DNA of 64,000 nt from Devosia crocina (GTDB lineage: Bacteria; Pseudomonadota; Alphaproteobacteria; Rhizobiales; Devosiaceae), in the NCBI RefSeq assembly GCF_900116545.1, contig NZ_FPCK01000003.1:434001-498000 (forward strand), in the 5' to 3' direction. Under the pieces are notes generated by a model. The model was not told the origin of the DNA and did not search any database. It saw nothing but the letters and a program-made list of their open reading frames with translations. Numbering within the stretch: position 1 is the first letter of the stretch; each line of letters starts with the position of its first letter. A program made the translations under genes and the position numbers. Below, in pieces: positions 19,167 to 28,592 of this stretch.

Positions 19167-19190
19167 TCATATCATCTGAACGAAAGCGCT

Positions 19191-21335
19191 TTATTCGGCG
19201 CCTTCCTCCTTTGTTTCCTTGACCAGTTCCTTGCCGGTTGCCTGGTCGACGACCTTCATCGAGAGGCGGACCTTGCCACGCTCGTCAAAGCCAAGCAGCT
19301 TGACCCAGACCTTGTCGCCTTCCTTGACCACGTCGGTGGTCTTGGCAACGCGCTGATCGGCCAGCTGGGAAATGTGGACGAGACCGTCCTTGGCGCCGAA
19401 GAAGTTCACGAACGCGCCAAAATCGGCGGTCTTGACCACGGTGCCCTGGTAGATGGCGCCAACTTCGGCTTCGTCGGTGATCGACTTGATCCACTTGATG
19501 GCGGCGTCGATCTGGGTGCCGTCCGAGGACGAAACCTTGACCGTGCCGTCGTCTTCGATGTTGATCTTGGCGCCGGTCTTTTCGACGATCTCGCGGATCA
19601 CCTTGCCGCCGGTGCCGATCACTTCGCGGATCTTGTCGGTCGGGATCTTCAGCGTTTCGATGCGGGGCGCAAATTCACCCACTTCGCCGCGCGAGGCCGA
19701 CAGCGCCTTGTTCATCTCGCCAAGAATATGAACGCGACCGTCCTTGGCCTGGGCGAGGGCGATGCGCATGATCTCTTCGGTGATGCCGGCGATCTTGATG
19801 TCCATCTGGAGCGAGGTGATGCCCTCTTCCGTGCCGGCCACCTTGAAGTCCATGTCCCCGAGGTGATCTTCATCGCCAAGGATATCGGACAGAACGGCGT
19901 ATTTTTCGCCTTCGAGGATCAGGCCCATGGCGATACCCGCCACCGGACGCTTCATCGGCACGCCCGCATCCATCAGCGCCAGCGATGTGCCGCAAACGGT
20001 TGCCATCGAGGAGGAACCGTTCGATTCGGTGATCTCGGACACGATGCGGATCGTGTAGGGGAACTCTTCGATCGACGGGCGGATCGGATTGATCGCGCGC
20101 CAGGCAAGCTTGCCGTGACCGATTTCGCGGCGGCCGGGCGAACCCATGCGGCCAGCTTCACCGACCGAGTAGGGCGGGAAGTTGTAGTGCAGAAGGAAGT
20201 TCTGCTTCTGGGTGCCTTCGAGCGAATCGATGAACTGCTCGTCTTCGGCCGTGCCGAGGGTTGCAACCACCAGCGCCTGGGTTTCGCCACGGGTGAAGAT
20301 GGCGGAGCCATGGGTACGCGGCAGCACGCCGACTTCGGCTAGGATCGGGCGGACGGTCTGGAGATCACGGCCGTCGATGCGGGAACCGGTGTCGAGAATG
20401 TTCCAGCGAACGATCTTGGCCTGGAGATTGTGGACGACTTCGCCCAGCTCTTCCTTGCTCACGTCGCCAGCTTCGATCTTGGCGGCGAAGGCTTCCTTGA
20501 CCTTAGCATTGGCAGCATCGACCGCTGCGTAGCGTTCGGCCTTGTTGGTCAGCTTATAGGCTGCCCGCAGGTCCGCTTCGGCAATGCTGAGCACTTCCTG
20601 CTCGAGGGCGGAAAAGTCGGGCGCCTGGAAGTCGCGCGGTTCCTTGGCGGCGAGTTCTGCAAGCTTGATGATCGCATCGATCACCTTCTTGCCTTCGGCA
20701 TGGCCGAACATGACCGCGCCGAGCATGACTTCCTCGGACAGCTCCTGGGCTTCCGATTCCACCATCAGCACCGCGTCCTGGGTGCCGGCCATCACGAGGT
20801 CCAACTTGCTGTCGGCGCGACGGTCGATCGATGGGTTCAACACATAGGCGCCATCGATATAGGCAACGCGTGCCGCACCGATCGGACCCATGAAGGGTAC
20901 GCCGGAAATGGTCAGGGCCGCAGAAGCAGCGACCATGGCCAGCACGTCCGGATTGTTTTCCATGTCGTGCTGGAGAACGGTGACGATGACCTGGGTCTCG
21001 TTCTTGTAGCCATCGGGGAACAGGGGACGGATCGGACGGTCGATCAGGCGCGAGGTCAGGGTTTCCCCTTCGGTCGGGCGTCCTTCACGCTTGAAATAGC
21101 CGCCTGGGATCTTGCCGGCGGCGAAGTACTTTTCCTGATAGTTGACGGTCAGCGGGAAGAAGTCCTGGCCCGGCTTGGGCGACTTGGCGCTGACCACGGT
21201 TGCGAGCACGACGGTCTCGCCCAGGGTCGCGAGCACGGCGCCATCGGCCTGACGCGCGACCTTGCCGGTCTCGAGCGTCAGGGGCTGGCCGCCCCAGTTG
21301 AGCTCGACCTTGTGGTGATCGAAATTGATCGACAT
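19191..21335 (-). CDS. pnp: Polyribonucleotide nucleotidyltransferase (PNPase)
   Basis: PNPase degrades RNA 3' to 5' by phosphorolysis and can add heteropolymeric tails; it is a degradosome component. The 714 residues contain two RNase PH core domains (about 1-145 and 310-470) joined by a helical domain, then KH (about 550-610; [15 protein letters not shown]) and S1 (about 620-690; [20 protein letters not shown]). The start is the ATG at 21335 (MSINFDHH) with GGAAAGA upstream; an open extension to 21533 is untranslated leader. It follows rpsO on the same strand with a leader of roughly 310 nt, resembling the rpsO-pnp arrangement known for RNase III and PNPase autocontrol in E. coli. Confidence 0.96.
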   Translation of the reverse strand: MSINFDHHKVELNWGGQPLTLETGKVARQADGAVLATLGETVVLATVVSAKSPKPGQDFFPLTVNYQEKYFAAGKIPGGYFKREGRPTEGETLTSRLIDRPIRPLFPDGYKNETQVIVTVLQHDMENNPDVLAMVAASAALTISGVPFMGPIGAARVAYIDGAYVLNPSIDRRADSKLDLVMAGTQDAVLMVESEAQELSEEVMLGAVMFGHAEGKKVIDAIIKLAELAAKEPRDFQAPDFSALEQEVLSIAEADLRAAYKLTNKAERYAAVDAANAKVKEAFAAKIEAGDVSKEELGEVVHNLQAKIVRWNILDTGSRIDGRDLQTVRPILAEVGVLPRTHGSAIFTRGETQALVVATLGTAEDEQFIDSLEGTQKQNFLLHYNFPPYSVGEAGRMGSPGRREIGHGKLAWRAINPIRPSIEEFPYTIRIVSEITESNGSSSMATVCGTSLALMDAGVPMKRPVAGIAMGLILEGEKYAVLSDILGDEDHLGDMDFKVAGTEEGITSLQMDIKIAGITEEIMRIALAQAKDGRVHILGEMNKALSASRGEVGEFAPRIETLKIPTDKIREVIGTGGKVIREIVEKTGAKINIEDDGTVKVSSSDGTQIDAAIKWIKSITDEAEVGAIYQGTVVKTADFGAFVNFFGAKDGLVHISQLADQRVAKTTDVVKEGDKVWVKLLGFDERGKVRLSMKVVDQATGKELVKETKEEGAE

Positions 21336-21686
21336 GTTTTGTCTTTCCATTCTGTCCAGAGCGCGGGAACGCGAGCTAGGCGAGGGCCCACGAACGCTCC
21401 GGTGTGCCCGCACCGCTCTCGCACCCCATGTGCGCAGCGGCTCAAAATCAGGCACTGTTGCTGTTGGCAGCAGACAGAACATGGACAAGACAACAAGCGT
21501 CTCCACCGCGGAAGACGCCAATAATCCTGCCATGCTCCGGCGCTGCCGGCCTAAGGGAGCGAGAGGCGCTCCGCAATGGCTCCTTTGGCTGTCGTGCTTT
21601 TCACGGGAGTTGAAAATGCCTGCCCGCGATCACGCCAGAAAGGGCACCGGCGCGGGAGGCACCTCCCGCGCCGGAAAAATCGTCTT
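21336..21686 (-). other. rpsO-pnp intergenic region / pnp leader
   Basis: These 351 bp hold no gene I can support. The open frames across it are in-frame extensions of pnp or shadows. The main feature is a very strong GC hairpin just after rpsO, described separately. Closer to pnp there is a small TGCTG-TTGG-CAGCA stem-loop on the plus-strand reading. A promoter for pnp may lie here, but I see no convincing -35/-10 pair. Confidence 0.5.
21647..21674 (-). terminator. Strong hairpin between rpsO and pnp
   Basis: CCGGCGCGGGAGG (21647-21659) pairs perfectly with CCTCCCGCGCCGG (21662-21674), 13 nt after the rpsO stop. On the minus strand the T-rich stretch precedes the hairpin rather than following it, so it is not a classic terminator. 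A read-through attenuator, RNase III site or 3'-end stabiliser is plausible (inference from E. coli rpsO-pnp). Confidence 0.55.
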
Positions 21687-21956
21687 TTAGCGACGCAGGC
21701 CGAGCTTTTCTATCAGCGTCTTGTAGCGGTTCTCGTCGACCTTCTTGAGGTAGTCGAGCAGGCGACGACGGGTCGAAACCAGCTTCAAAAGACCACGGCG
21801 GGAGTGATTGTCCTTGTTGTGGTCCTTGAAGTGCTCGGTCAGGTTGGCGATGCGCTCGGAGAGGATCGCAACCTGCACTTCCGGCGAGCCGGTATCGTTG
21901 GCCTTGGTGGCATATTCAGTGATCAGCGCGGTCTTGCGCTCAGCAGTGATCGACAT
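21687..21956 (-). CDS. rpsO: 30S ribosomal protein S15
   Basis: S15 is a primary binder of the 16S rRNA central domain and forms a bridge to the 50S subunit. The 89-residue length is exact for the family. The sequence contains the signature [15 protein letters not shown], then [19 protein letters not shown] and a C-terminal [27 protein letters not shown]. In most relatives the order is infB-rbfA-truB-rpsO-pnp on one strand; here rpsO-pnp is inverted about 5 kb away and truB is absent from the window. Confidence 0.97.
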   Translation of the reverse strand: MSITAERKTALITEYATKANDTGSPEVQVAILSERIANLTEHFKDHNKDNHSRRGLLKLVSTRRRLLDYLKKVDENRYKTLIEKLGLRR

Positions 21957-22084
21957 CGGTCAAATCCCTTCTATTTCGAGGATGAGAAAGCCCTAGCCGG
22001 GATGTCGTCCAGGTAGGGCCATAGGGCTGGCGCAAGGCGCCGGCTGAGCGTGGATATAGTGGAAAGCAGCGCGGATTTCCAGAC

Positions 22085-23815
22085 CTATTCGCCCCGGCGC
22101 TGCTCCAGCTGCTCGTCCGGCCGCACCGCGGCAAAATCGGGATCGAGCGCGCTCATGGGGATCGAGAGGCGCCATTCGACGCCATCGCCATGCTCGTGCC
22201 GGTCCACCTGGGCGCCGAGGGCGCCCCCCACCATGGTGCGTAGCACCGTCGTGCCGAAGCCGGACCGTTCGCTGGCCCGCAGGGGGCGGGACAGCATTTC
22301 GCGCCAGCCGAATTCGAGCCGGTCGTTCTTTTCGGTCCAGCCCAGCTGTAGCTGGCCTTCCTCGTCGGCAAAGGCGCCATATTGGGTGGCGTTGACCGCC
22401 AGTTCATGCAGCGCCATGCCCAGGATCTGCGCGCCCTGCGGGTTGATGCGCAGGTCCTTGCCGACAATGGTGATGCGTCCCGCTTCCTGCGGACGGAAGG
22501 GCGCAAGCTGCAGATCGACCAGTTCGCGCAAGGAAACGCCGGCGCGCCCATGCGCCAGCAACAGGTCGGTCGAGCGCGCCAGTCCCATGATCCGGCGTTC
22601 CAGCGCCTGAACATAGCTCGGCACATCGGTGGCCCCGCGCGAGGTCTGCTTGGCCATGGCGGAAATCACCGCCATCTGGTTTTTCGAGCGATGCGCCAGT
22701 TCGCGCATCAGAAAGCGCACATCGCGCTCGGCGGTCTGGCGCTCGCGGGCAGCCAGGGCCAGGGCCTTGGACACTTCATCGATCTCCGCCACCGGGTAGG
22801 AGCGCTCGAACAGCGCTTCGCCCCGCCCGAGCCGCTGGGCATCGAGCCGCAGGCCGCGCACGGCCCGGCTCAGCTGCTGGGCGATCACGAAGGCGATAAT
22901 CGAAGCGACAAAGGCGATAACGATACCCCAGGCGGCCAGCTGCAACAGGGAGTCCCCGAGCGGGCGCTGCACGTCGATGGCCGAAGCCCATGCAACGATC
23001 CGCCAGCCGGTCAGGCCCGAGCGCCATTCGGCCGTCACGACGCGCTCTCCGTCCATGATCTCGTCAGTCCAGTTCGCGCCCGACGCATTGACATTGCGCC
23101 GGATCGGCAGCGTGTCTCCGATATCGAGATCGGACCCGGTGGTCGCCGAAATGATCAGATTGTCGCCGTCCACAAGCGCGGCGTGCCAGCCTTCTGGCAA
23201 TTGGCGGGATTGGAGCACCGGAATGAGGTCACGCGCATTCTGCGTCAGCGCGAGCCCGCGCACGGGGCTGGTTTCGCTTAGCGGCAGCCAGACATTATAG
23301 ACCCAAGTCTGCGCCACGCGCCCGAAGAACAGGCTCGAGATAGCGGGTGTGGTGCGCTCGAAGGCCCGCGCGGCGGTGGCCATGTCCGATGTCATGCCGA
23401 CCGGTTCGCCGAAGGTAAGGCGGGTATTGAGCAGCTGATTGCCGTTTGCGTCGATGCCAATGAGATAGGAGCCGGTTCCGGCAAGAGCGATAACCGCGCG
23501 CTGGTGGAAATCGGCGAGACGGCCTTCCTCAAGCGCCTGGTCCGAGGACAGCACGCGTAAGGTGGTGATCATGCCGGCCACTTCCCGGTCCACGGCCTGG
23601 CCCATGGCCTGCACCGTGGCATTGGTCAGGGCCTGCACCACTTCTTCCTGCGCATCATTGGTGCGATTGAGCAGGACGATACTGACGATCAGCGCGGGGA
23701 GCAGGATCACGAGGACAAGGGCAAACAGCAGCCGCGCTACCGGTTGGGGTTGTCGCGTGCGACCGCTTCTGGGCTTGGCGGGTTCGCTGACCCGGTCCTG
23801 GGCTTGCGCCGCCAT
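22085..23815 (-). CDS. HWE-family membrane sensor histidine kinase
   Basis: This 576-residue two-component kinase starts with a membrane segment (ALVLVILLPALIVSIVLL, about 30-50). A periplasmic Cache-like sensor of about 240 residues follows, then a second membrane segment near 295-318 and a HAMP linker. The phosphoacceptor helix is RELAHRSKNQMAVISAM, and the ATPase domain includes an N-box HELAVNATQYGAF and the WRE motif (FGWREMLSR) that defines the HWE family. I chose ATG at 23815 (MAAQAQ) with AGGG upstream; an in-frame TTG at 23866 is less likely. No response regulator is adjacent, so its partner is unknown. The small gene upstream ends 47 bp before it and may be cotranscribed. Confidence 0.88.
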   Translation of the reverse strand: MAAQAQDRVSEPAKPRSGRTRQPQPVARLLFALVLVILLPALIVSIVLLNRTNDAQEEVVQALTNATVQAMGQAVDREVAGMITTLRVLSSDQALEEGRLADFHQRAVIALAGTGSYLIGIDANGNQLLNTRLTFGEPVGMTSDMATAARAFERTTPAISSLFFGRVAQTWVYNVWLPLSETSPVRGLALTQNARDLIPVLQSRQLPEGWHAALVDGDNLIISATTGSDLDIGDTLPIRRNVNASGANWTDEIMDGERVVTAEWRSGLTGWRIVAWASAIDVQRPLGDSLLQLAAWGIVIAFVASIIAFVIAQQLSRAVRGLRLDAQRLGRGEALFERSYPVAEIDEVSKALALAARERQTAERDVRFLMRELAHRSKNQMAVISAMAKQTSRGATDVPSYVQALERRIMGLARSTDLLLAHGRAGVSLRELVDLQLAPFRPQEAGRITIVGKDLRINPQGAQILGMALHELAVNATQYGAFADEEGQLQLGWTEKNDRLEFGWREMLSRPLRASERSGFGTTVLRTMVGGALGAQVDRHEHGDGVEWRLSIPMSALDPDFAAVRPDEQLEQRRGE

Positions 23816-23862
23816 TACACCCTGATCCTCGTCGTCTGTCCGGTCCCGCCGGTGCGGGGAAG

Positions 23863-24051
23863 TCAATATTTTGCGCTAGAATCACTTGCAGGAAAACTTT
23901 CGTCTACTGCTTCGTCAACATTATCCCACTTTTTAGGCTTGTCAGCCTGGGCTTGGGCACCGGCTTCCCGCACCTGAACGGGCGATTCCTTGGGTCCGGG
24001 CTTTTTGCCATTCTTCATGGCGGCGGCATTGTCGGTCTGAGGCTTGGTCAT
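23863..24051 (-). CDS. Small hypothetical protein with DEAxDESFPASD tail
   Basis: This 62-residue hydrophilic protein has a Lys/Pro-rich N-terminal half and a C-terminal motif VDEAVDESFPASDSS. From memory the ESFPASD motif recurs in many short uncharacterised alphaproteobacterial proteins, sometimes linked to stress; no activity is known to me. Start ATG at 24051 (MTKPQTDN) is preferred over the longer frame from 24081. It lies just upstream of the sensor kinase on the same strand and is divergent from miaB. Confidence 0.65.
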   Translation of the reverse strand: MTKPQTDNAAAMKNGKKPGPKESPVQVREAGAQAQADKPKKWDNVDEAVDESFPASDSSAKY

Positions 24052-24149
24052 GGCGATAGTCCTATGCATCCGGACTCTCACAACACCGCGTCTGCCCGGT
24101 GAGTTGCAAACGATGGCATCACAGGTTCTGGTCTGTTAAACAGTGCCGC

Positions 24150-25541
24150 ATGAACCAGCTTCAGCCCAAAAAACTCTACATCAAAACCTATGGCTGTCAG
24201 ATGAATGTCTATGACAGCGACCGCATGGCCGATGCCTTGGCCCCGCACGGCTATATGCCCACCCAGGAGATCGCCGACGCGGACCTGGTGCTGCTCAACA
24301 CCTGCCATATCCGGGAAAAAGCCAGCGAGAAGGTGTTTTCCGAGCTTGGGCGGCTTAAGGAACTGCAAACCGAAAAGCGCGCCACCGGTGGCGATCTGAT
24401 GATCGGCGTCGCCGGCTGTGTCGCGCAGGCCGAGGGCGAGGAAATCGCCCGCCGTGCCCCCATGGTCGATATGGTCTTTGGTCCTCAGGCCTATCACCGC
24501 CTGCCCGATATGCTCGCCAAGGCCGAAGCCAATCGGCACATGCATCCCGCGCTGAAGCGCGCCGTGGTCGATACCGACTTCCCCGAGGAAGACAAGTTCG
24601 CCCACCTGCCGGCGGCGCGCAAGGACGTCACCATCAGCCGTGGCCTCACCGCCTTTTTGACCGTCCAGGAAGGCTGCGACAAGTTCTGTTCGTTCTGCGT
24701 CGTGCCCTATACGCGCGGCGCCGAAGTCAGCCGTCCCGTCGCCCAGGTGCTCGAAGAGGCCCGGCGCCTTGCCGATGCCGGGGTCAAGGAAATCACCCTT
24801 CTGGGGCAGAATGTGAATGCCTATCACGGCGAAGATGCTTCAGGCCGTGCCGTTGGCCTCGGTGAATTGGCCTATCTCCTTGCCGAAATCCCGGGCCTCG
24901 AGCGCCTGCGCTATACCACGAGCCACCCCCGCGACATGGACGAAGGGCTGATCGCCGCCCATCGCGACCTGCCTTTCCTCATGCCCTATCTCCACCTGCC
25001 GGTGCAGTCTGGGTCGGATCGCATTCTCAAAGCCATGAACCGCAAGCACACCGCGGCCGAATATCTGCGCCTTGTCGAGCGCATCAAGACGGCCCGTCCC
25101 GACATGGCGATGTCGGGCGATTTCATTGTCGGTTTTCCTGGCGAAACCGACAGCGATTTCGAGGATACGCTGACGATCATTCGCGAAACCGGCTACGCCT
25201 CGGCCTATTCCTTCAAATATTCGACCCGCCCCGGCACGCCCGGTGCCAATCTGCCCGACCAGGTCGAGGAAGCGGTCAAAACCGAACGCCTCGCCCGCCT
25301 TCAGGAACTGGTTAATCAGCAGACCACCGACTTCCACGCCTCCTGTGTCGGCAAGACCCTGCCGGTTCTGATCGAGCGCAAGGGCCGCATGCCTGGTCAG
25401 GTGGGCGGTCGCTCGCCTTATCTCCAGGCCGTGCATCTGGAAGGTTCGACCGACCTGATCGGCGCGATCCACGAGGTCGAGATTATCGGCACCTCCACCA
25501 ATTCCCTCGTCGGCCGTCTGCGCCAGGCAGCGGCAGCCTGA
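24150..25541 (+). CDS. miaB: tRNA-2-methylthio-N6-dimethylallyladenosine synthase MiaB
   Basis: MiaB is a radical-SAM methylthiotransferase that converts i6A37 to ms2i6A37 in tRNAs. The N-terminal UPF0004 domain begins [20 protein letters not shown], holding the first of three Cys for the auxiliary Fe-S cluster; others are in [11 protein letters not shown] and GVAGCVAQ. The radical-SAM cluster motif is [16 protein letters not shown] (CxxxCxxC). A C-terminal TRAM domain ends near SLVGRL. ATG at 24150 gives 463 residues. It heads the miaB-phoH-ybeY-corC run that is conserved in Hyphomicrobiales. Confidence 0.96.
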   Translation: MNQLQPKKLYIKTYGCQMNVYDSDRMADALAPHGYMPTQEIADADLVLLNTCHIREKASEKVFSELGRLKELQTEKRATGGDLMIGVAGCVAQAEGEEIARRAPMVDMVFGPQAYHRLPDMLAKAEANRHMHPALKRAVVDTDFPEEDKFAHLPAARKDVTISRGLTAFLTVQEGCDKFCSFCVVPYTRGAEVSRPVAQVLEEARRLADAGVKEITLLGQNVNAYHGEDASGRAVGLGELAYLLAEIPGLERLRYTTSHPRDMDEGLIAAHRDLPFLMPYLHLPVQSGSDRILKAMNRKHTAAEYLRLVERIKTARPDMAMSGDFIVGFPGETDSDFEDTLTIIRETGYASAYSFKYSTRPGTPGANLPDQVEEAVKTERLARLQELVNQQTTDFHASCVGKTLPVLIERKGRMPGQVGGRSPYLQAVHLEGSTDLIGAIHEVEIIGTSTNSLVGRLRQAAAA

Positions 25542-25550
25542 TCTGGGACG

Positions 25551-25607
25551 GAGCGATTATCGCGAGGCCCGGGGGGTGCTGATCGGCACACGCCTGGGTA
25601 ATCGCTC
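25551..25607. other. Nested stem structure between miaB and phoH
   Basis: GAGCGATTA (25551-25559) and TAATCGCTC (25599-25607) form a perfect 9-bp outer stem. Inside it AGGC (25565-25568) pairs with GCCT (25592-25595), and GTGC (25576-25579) pairs with GCAC (25586-25589). It starts 10 bp after the miaB stop and has no T-tract. It may be a structured RNA element, a processing site or an operator. Confidence 0.45.
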
Positions 25608-25813
25608 TGCGCCGCCTGAGGGACTGCAATCAGAGGTCGGCTCAAGACGTGGCAAGTCCGCCCGCCAAGATATTCTTGCATCTGAACTCGTCCAGTCTTG
25701 CACCAGGCGTCCTTCGTCACAAAATATCTACAGACACGGGCACCAAATCAGCCTAGCCTCGTTAATGCATGGGCGCCGCAGTCCGCGGTGTCCCCTTCGG
25801 GAGCCGAGAAAGT

Positions 25814-26887
25814 TTGAGCAGGCACTTGCCACCAACCGCCGATAACGCCCTCGCATCGCAACTCGAACTCGCCTTTGAAGACAATCGCCTGGCTGCCCAG
25901 CTTTATGGCGATTTCGACCAGAACCTCGCCCTTATCGAGCAGCGTCTTTCCGTGTCGGCTACGCCGCGCGGCAATCACGTCCTGCTCAAAGGGTCGGCGT
26001 CGCGGGTCGATCAGGCGCGTCGCGTCCTCGAATCGCTTTATGCCGGGCTCGAGGAAGGCCGAAGCGCCGACATCGCCGATGTCGATGCGGTGATCCGCAT
26101 GGTCGAGACCGAGGATTCGCAGCTCACCCTCCCCACGCTTGAGCGCAAGGGCAAGGTGCGCATGGCCCAGATCGCAACCCGCAAGGCCACCATCGCTGCC
26201 CGCACTCCGGCTCAGGATGCCTATATGCGCGCCATGGAGCGGAGCGAACTGGTGTTCGGCGTTGGGCCCGCCGGTACCGGCAAGACCTATCTTGCTGTCG
26301 CCCATGCCGCGTCCCTTCTCGAACGCGGCGATATCAACCGCATCATCCTGTCCCGCCCGGCTGTTGAAGCCGGCGAGCGCCTGGGTTTTCTCCCCGGCGA
26401 CATGAAGGACAAGGTCGATCCCTACCTGCGTCCACTTTATGACGCGCTCTACGACATGATGAAGCCCGAAAATGTCGAGCGCTGCATCACGTCCGGCATC
26501 ATCGAAGTGGCTCCGCTTGCCTTTATGCGCGGCCGCACGCTGGCAAATTCCGTCGTGATCCTCGATGAGGCCCAAAATACCACATCGATGCAGATGAAGA
26601 TGTTCCTGACCCGTCTTGGCGAAAACTCCAAGATGATCGTCACCGGCGACCCAACTCAGGTCGATCTGCCGCGCGGCGAGAAATCGGGCCTCGTCGAGGC
26701 GGTTAATCTGCTTGATGGCGTCGAGGGCGTGCATATCTCGCGCTTCGGTGACAAGGACGTGGTGCGTCACGCCCTTGTTGGGCGCATCGTGCGGGCCTAT
26801 GAAGCGGATACCGCGCGCCGTCTTGCCCAGCGCGAAGGCGACACGGACGGATTGGCGCGCACGCTGGGCACCATGCCCCGCAGCTGA
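25814..26887 (+). CDS. phoH: PhoH family ATPase
   Basis: PhoH-like proteins are predicted RNA-linked ATPases or helicases related to helicase superfamily 1; their cellular role is not firmly known. The P-loop GPAGTGKTYLAV and Walker B VVILDEAQNTT are intact, with the family stretch LSRPAVEAGERLGFLPGDMKDKVDPYLRPLYDAL between them. I prefer TTG at 25814 (GAGAAAG upstream, N terminus MSRHLPPT, 357 residues). ATG at 25769 would add 15 residues and has no ribosome-binding site. The pairing with ybeY immediately downstream is conserved in bacteria and suggests a link to rRNA processing or ribosome quality control (inference). Confidence 0.92.
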   Translation: MSRHLPPTADNALASQLELAFEDNRLAAQLYGDFDQNLALIEQRLSVSATPRGNHVLLKGSASRVDQARRVLESLYAGLEEGRSADIADVDAVIRMVETEDSQLTLPTLERKGKVRMAQIATRKATIAARTPAQDAYMRAMERSELVFGVGPAGTGKTYLAVAHAASLLERGDINRIILSRPAVEAGERLGFLPGDMKDKVDPYLRPLYDALYDMMKPENVERCITSGIIEVAPLAFMRGRTLANSVVILDEAQNTTSMQMKMFLTRLGENSKMIVTGDPTQVDLPRGEKSGLVEAVNLLDGVEGVHISRFGDKDVVRHALVGRIVRAYEADTARRLAQREGDTDGLARTLGTMPRS

Positions 26888-26919
26888 ACCCTTCCCTGCC
26901 AGTCAGATATTGAGCCAAA

Positions 26920-27405
26920 TTGCCGCCGATCCCACCGCTTGAAATCGCCGTCATCCGCAACGCCGATGGCTGGCCCGATGACTTCGATGCCCTCGCCGAG
27001 CGCGCCGTTCTGGCCGCTCTTGCGGGGGCCAAGCCCAAGGTCACCGGCGCCGCGGAAGTCTCGATTCTTCTGACCGACGATGCCGAACAGCGCGAGCTCA
27101 ACAGCCAGTGGCGCGGCAAGGACAGCTCGACCAATGTCCTCAGTTTCCCCCAGATCGAGCCGTTCGAGCCTGTCATCGGGCTGCTCGGCGACATCACCCT
27201 GGCGCGCGAAACGCTCGAGCGCGAAGCCGCCGAACTCGACAAAAGCCTTCAAGATCATTTCACCCATCTCGTGGTGCATGGCTTTTTGCACATTTTAGGC
27301 TATGATCACCTCGATGAGGACGAGGCTCTGGAGATGGAGCGCCTCGAAACTCATATCCTGGCGGGGCTCGGTATTGCCGATCCCTATGCCGACGAGGCGT
27401 CCTGA
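26920..27405 (+). CDS. ybeY: Endoribonuclease YbeY (rRNA maturation factor)
   Basis: YbeY is a zinc metalloprotein needed for 16S rRNA 3'-end maturation and 70S quality control. The signature HGFLHILGYDH carries the three metal-binding His residues. The conserved Arg lies in NSQWRGKDSSTNVLSFP. At 161 residues it is of normal length. The start is TTG at 26920. It follows phoH by 32 bp and precedes corC by 63 bp, in the conserved miaB-phoH-ybeY-corC order. Confidence 0.95.
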   Translation: MPPIPPLEIAVIRNADGWPDDFDALAERAVLAALAGAKPKVTGAAEVSILLTDDAEQRELNSQWRGKDSSTNVLSFPQIEPFEPVIGLLGDITLARETLEREAAELDKSLQDHFTHLVVHGFLHILGYDHLDEDEALEMERLETHILAGLGIADPYADEAS

Positions 27406-27468
27406 ATATCGCCTCGGTCCCATATTCTTTTGCAAGGATAGTGTGCCGTTCGTAACGGCCTGACATTG

Positions 27469-28506
27469 ATGAACGACAGTGATCGTAAGGGTCCCCGGGT
27501 GCCCGATAATCCCGAGCCTCCTTCTAGTACCGCCCCCGTCCCAACGGTGCGGGGGCCGAGTCTGATCAACAGGCTCAAATCCATTCTGACGCTGAAGACG
27601 GTGTCGCTGCGCGACGACCTGCAGGTGGCGCTTGAGGAAAGCGGCACCGGGGAAACCGCCGATTTCACCGAGAGCGAACGCGCCATTCTGCAGAATGTGC
27701 TCAAGCTTTCGGGCGTCTCGATAGATGACATCATGGTCGAGCGTTCCGATATCCAGGCCGTCGCTGCCGATATCAACCTTGGCACCCTGATCGCCAAGTT
27801 CCGCCAGGTCGGTCATTCCCGCCTGCCGGTCTATGATGGCGAGCTCGACAACATTATCGGCTTCATCCACATCAAGGATGCCATGGCCAAGATCACCGAG
27901 GCGGTGACCGATCCTGAAAAGGAAGTGCCGGTTCGCCTGCTCTCGGCGGCCCTGCGCCAGAAGATCGGCAAGCTCGGCATCACCCGCACGGCCATGTTCG
28001 TGCCCACCTTCATGCCGGCCGGTGATCTCCTGCAGTCGATGCGCGCCTCCAGGGTCCATATGGCGATCGTGGTCGATGAATATGGCGGCACCGATGGTCT
28101 CGTGACCATCGAAGATCTCCTGGAAGCCATTGTCGGCAAGATCGAGGACGAGCACGACGAAGCGGTCCGCGCCATGGTGCGCAAAGTGGGCGACGATACC
28201 TATATCGCCAATGCCCGTGCCGAGCTCGAGGAAGTCCGCGCCGTGGTCGGCGACGATTTCGACCCCGGCGAGCATGCCGAAGACGTCGAAACCATCGGCG
28301 GTCTTGTTTTCGACCTTGCCGGGCATGTGCCGCGCCGGGGCGAAAAGGTGACGGGGCTTGAAGGCTTCGAGTTCGAGATTCTCGCCTCTGATGGCCGCCG
28401 CATCAAGCGCCTGCGCATCCGCCGCAAGCGCCCCGATGATGAGAGTGCCGAAGTGCTGGCCATCACCGACCAGCGCCCGGACGAACAGAAGCTGGCGGCG
28501 GAATAG
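27469..28506 (+). CDS. CorC/HlyC family protein with paired CBS domains
   Basis: The protein lacks the DUF21 membrane domain of larger relatives and so resembles E. coli CorC/YbeX. It has an N-terminal linker, two CBS domains (about 75-215, including VPTFMPAGDLLQSMRASRVHMAIVVDEYGG) and a C-terminal CorC_HlyC transporter-associated domain (about 240-320). Such proteins are tied to magnesium or cobalt efflux and, as YbeX, to ribosome metabolism. ATG at 27469 is preferred to TTG at 27466. It is the last gene of its run; the apolipoprotein N-acyltransferase gene lnt, usual next in line, is missing, and a terminator follows directly. Confidence 0.88.
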   Translation: MNDSDRKGPRVPDNPEPPSSTAPVPTVRGPSLINRLKSILTLKTVSLRDDLQVALEESGTGETADFTESERAILQNVLKLSGVSIDDIMVERSDIQAVAADINLGTLIAKFRQVGHSRLPVYDGELDNIIGFIHIKDAMAKITEAVTDPEKEVPVRLLSAALRQKIGKLGITRTAMFVPTFMPAGDLLQSMRASRVHMAIVVDEYGGTDGLVTIEDLLEAIVGKIEDEHDEAVRAMVRKVGDDTYIANARAELEEVRAVVGDDFDPGEHAEDVETIGGLVFDLAGHVPRRGEKVTGLEGFEFEILASDGRRIKRLRIRRKRPDDESAEVLAITDQRPDEQKLAAE

Positions 28507-28532
28507 CAGCTCTTAGAGAGAACCAAATAGCG

Positions 28533-28564
28533 AAAGGCCTCGATGATCGCTCATCGAGGCCTTT
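28533..28564. terminator. Bidirectional intrinsic terminator between corC-like gene and nfuA
   Basis: AAAGGCCTCGATGA (28533-28546) pairs perfectly over 14 bp with TCATCGAGGCCTTT (28551-28564) around a four-base loop. A-rich and T-rich ends serve both strands of the convergent pair. Confidence 0.88.
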
Positions 28565-28592
28565 GGCTTGCTGCTGAACTGATGCCGGCCGG

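Noticed and set aside
24052-24149. EcfG-type general stress promoter between the small ESFPASD gene and miaB
   Set aside because: AGAAC and CGTT words occur but the spacing (about 12 bp) is too short and the first element is not GGAAC.
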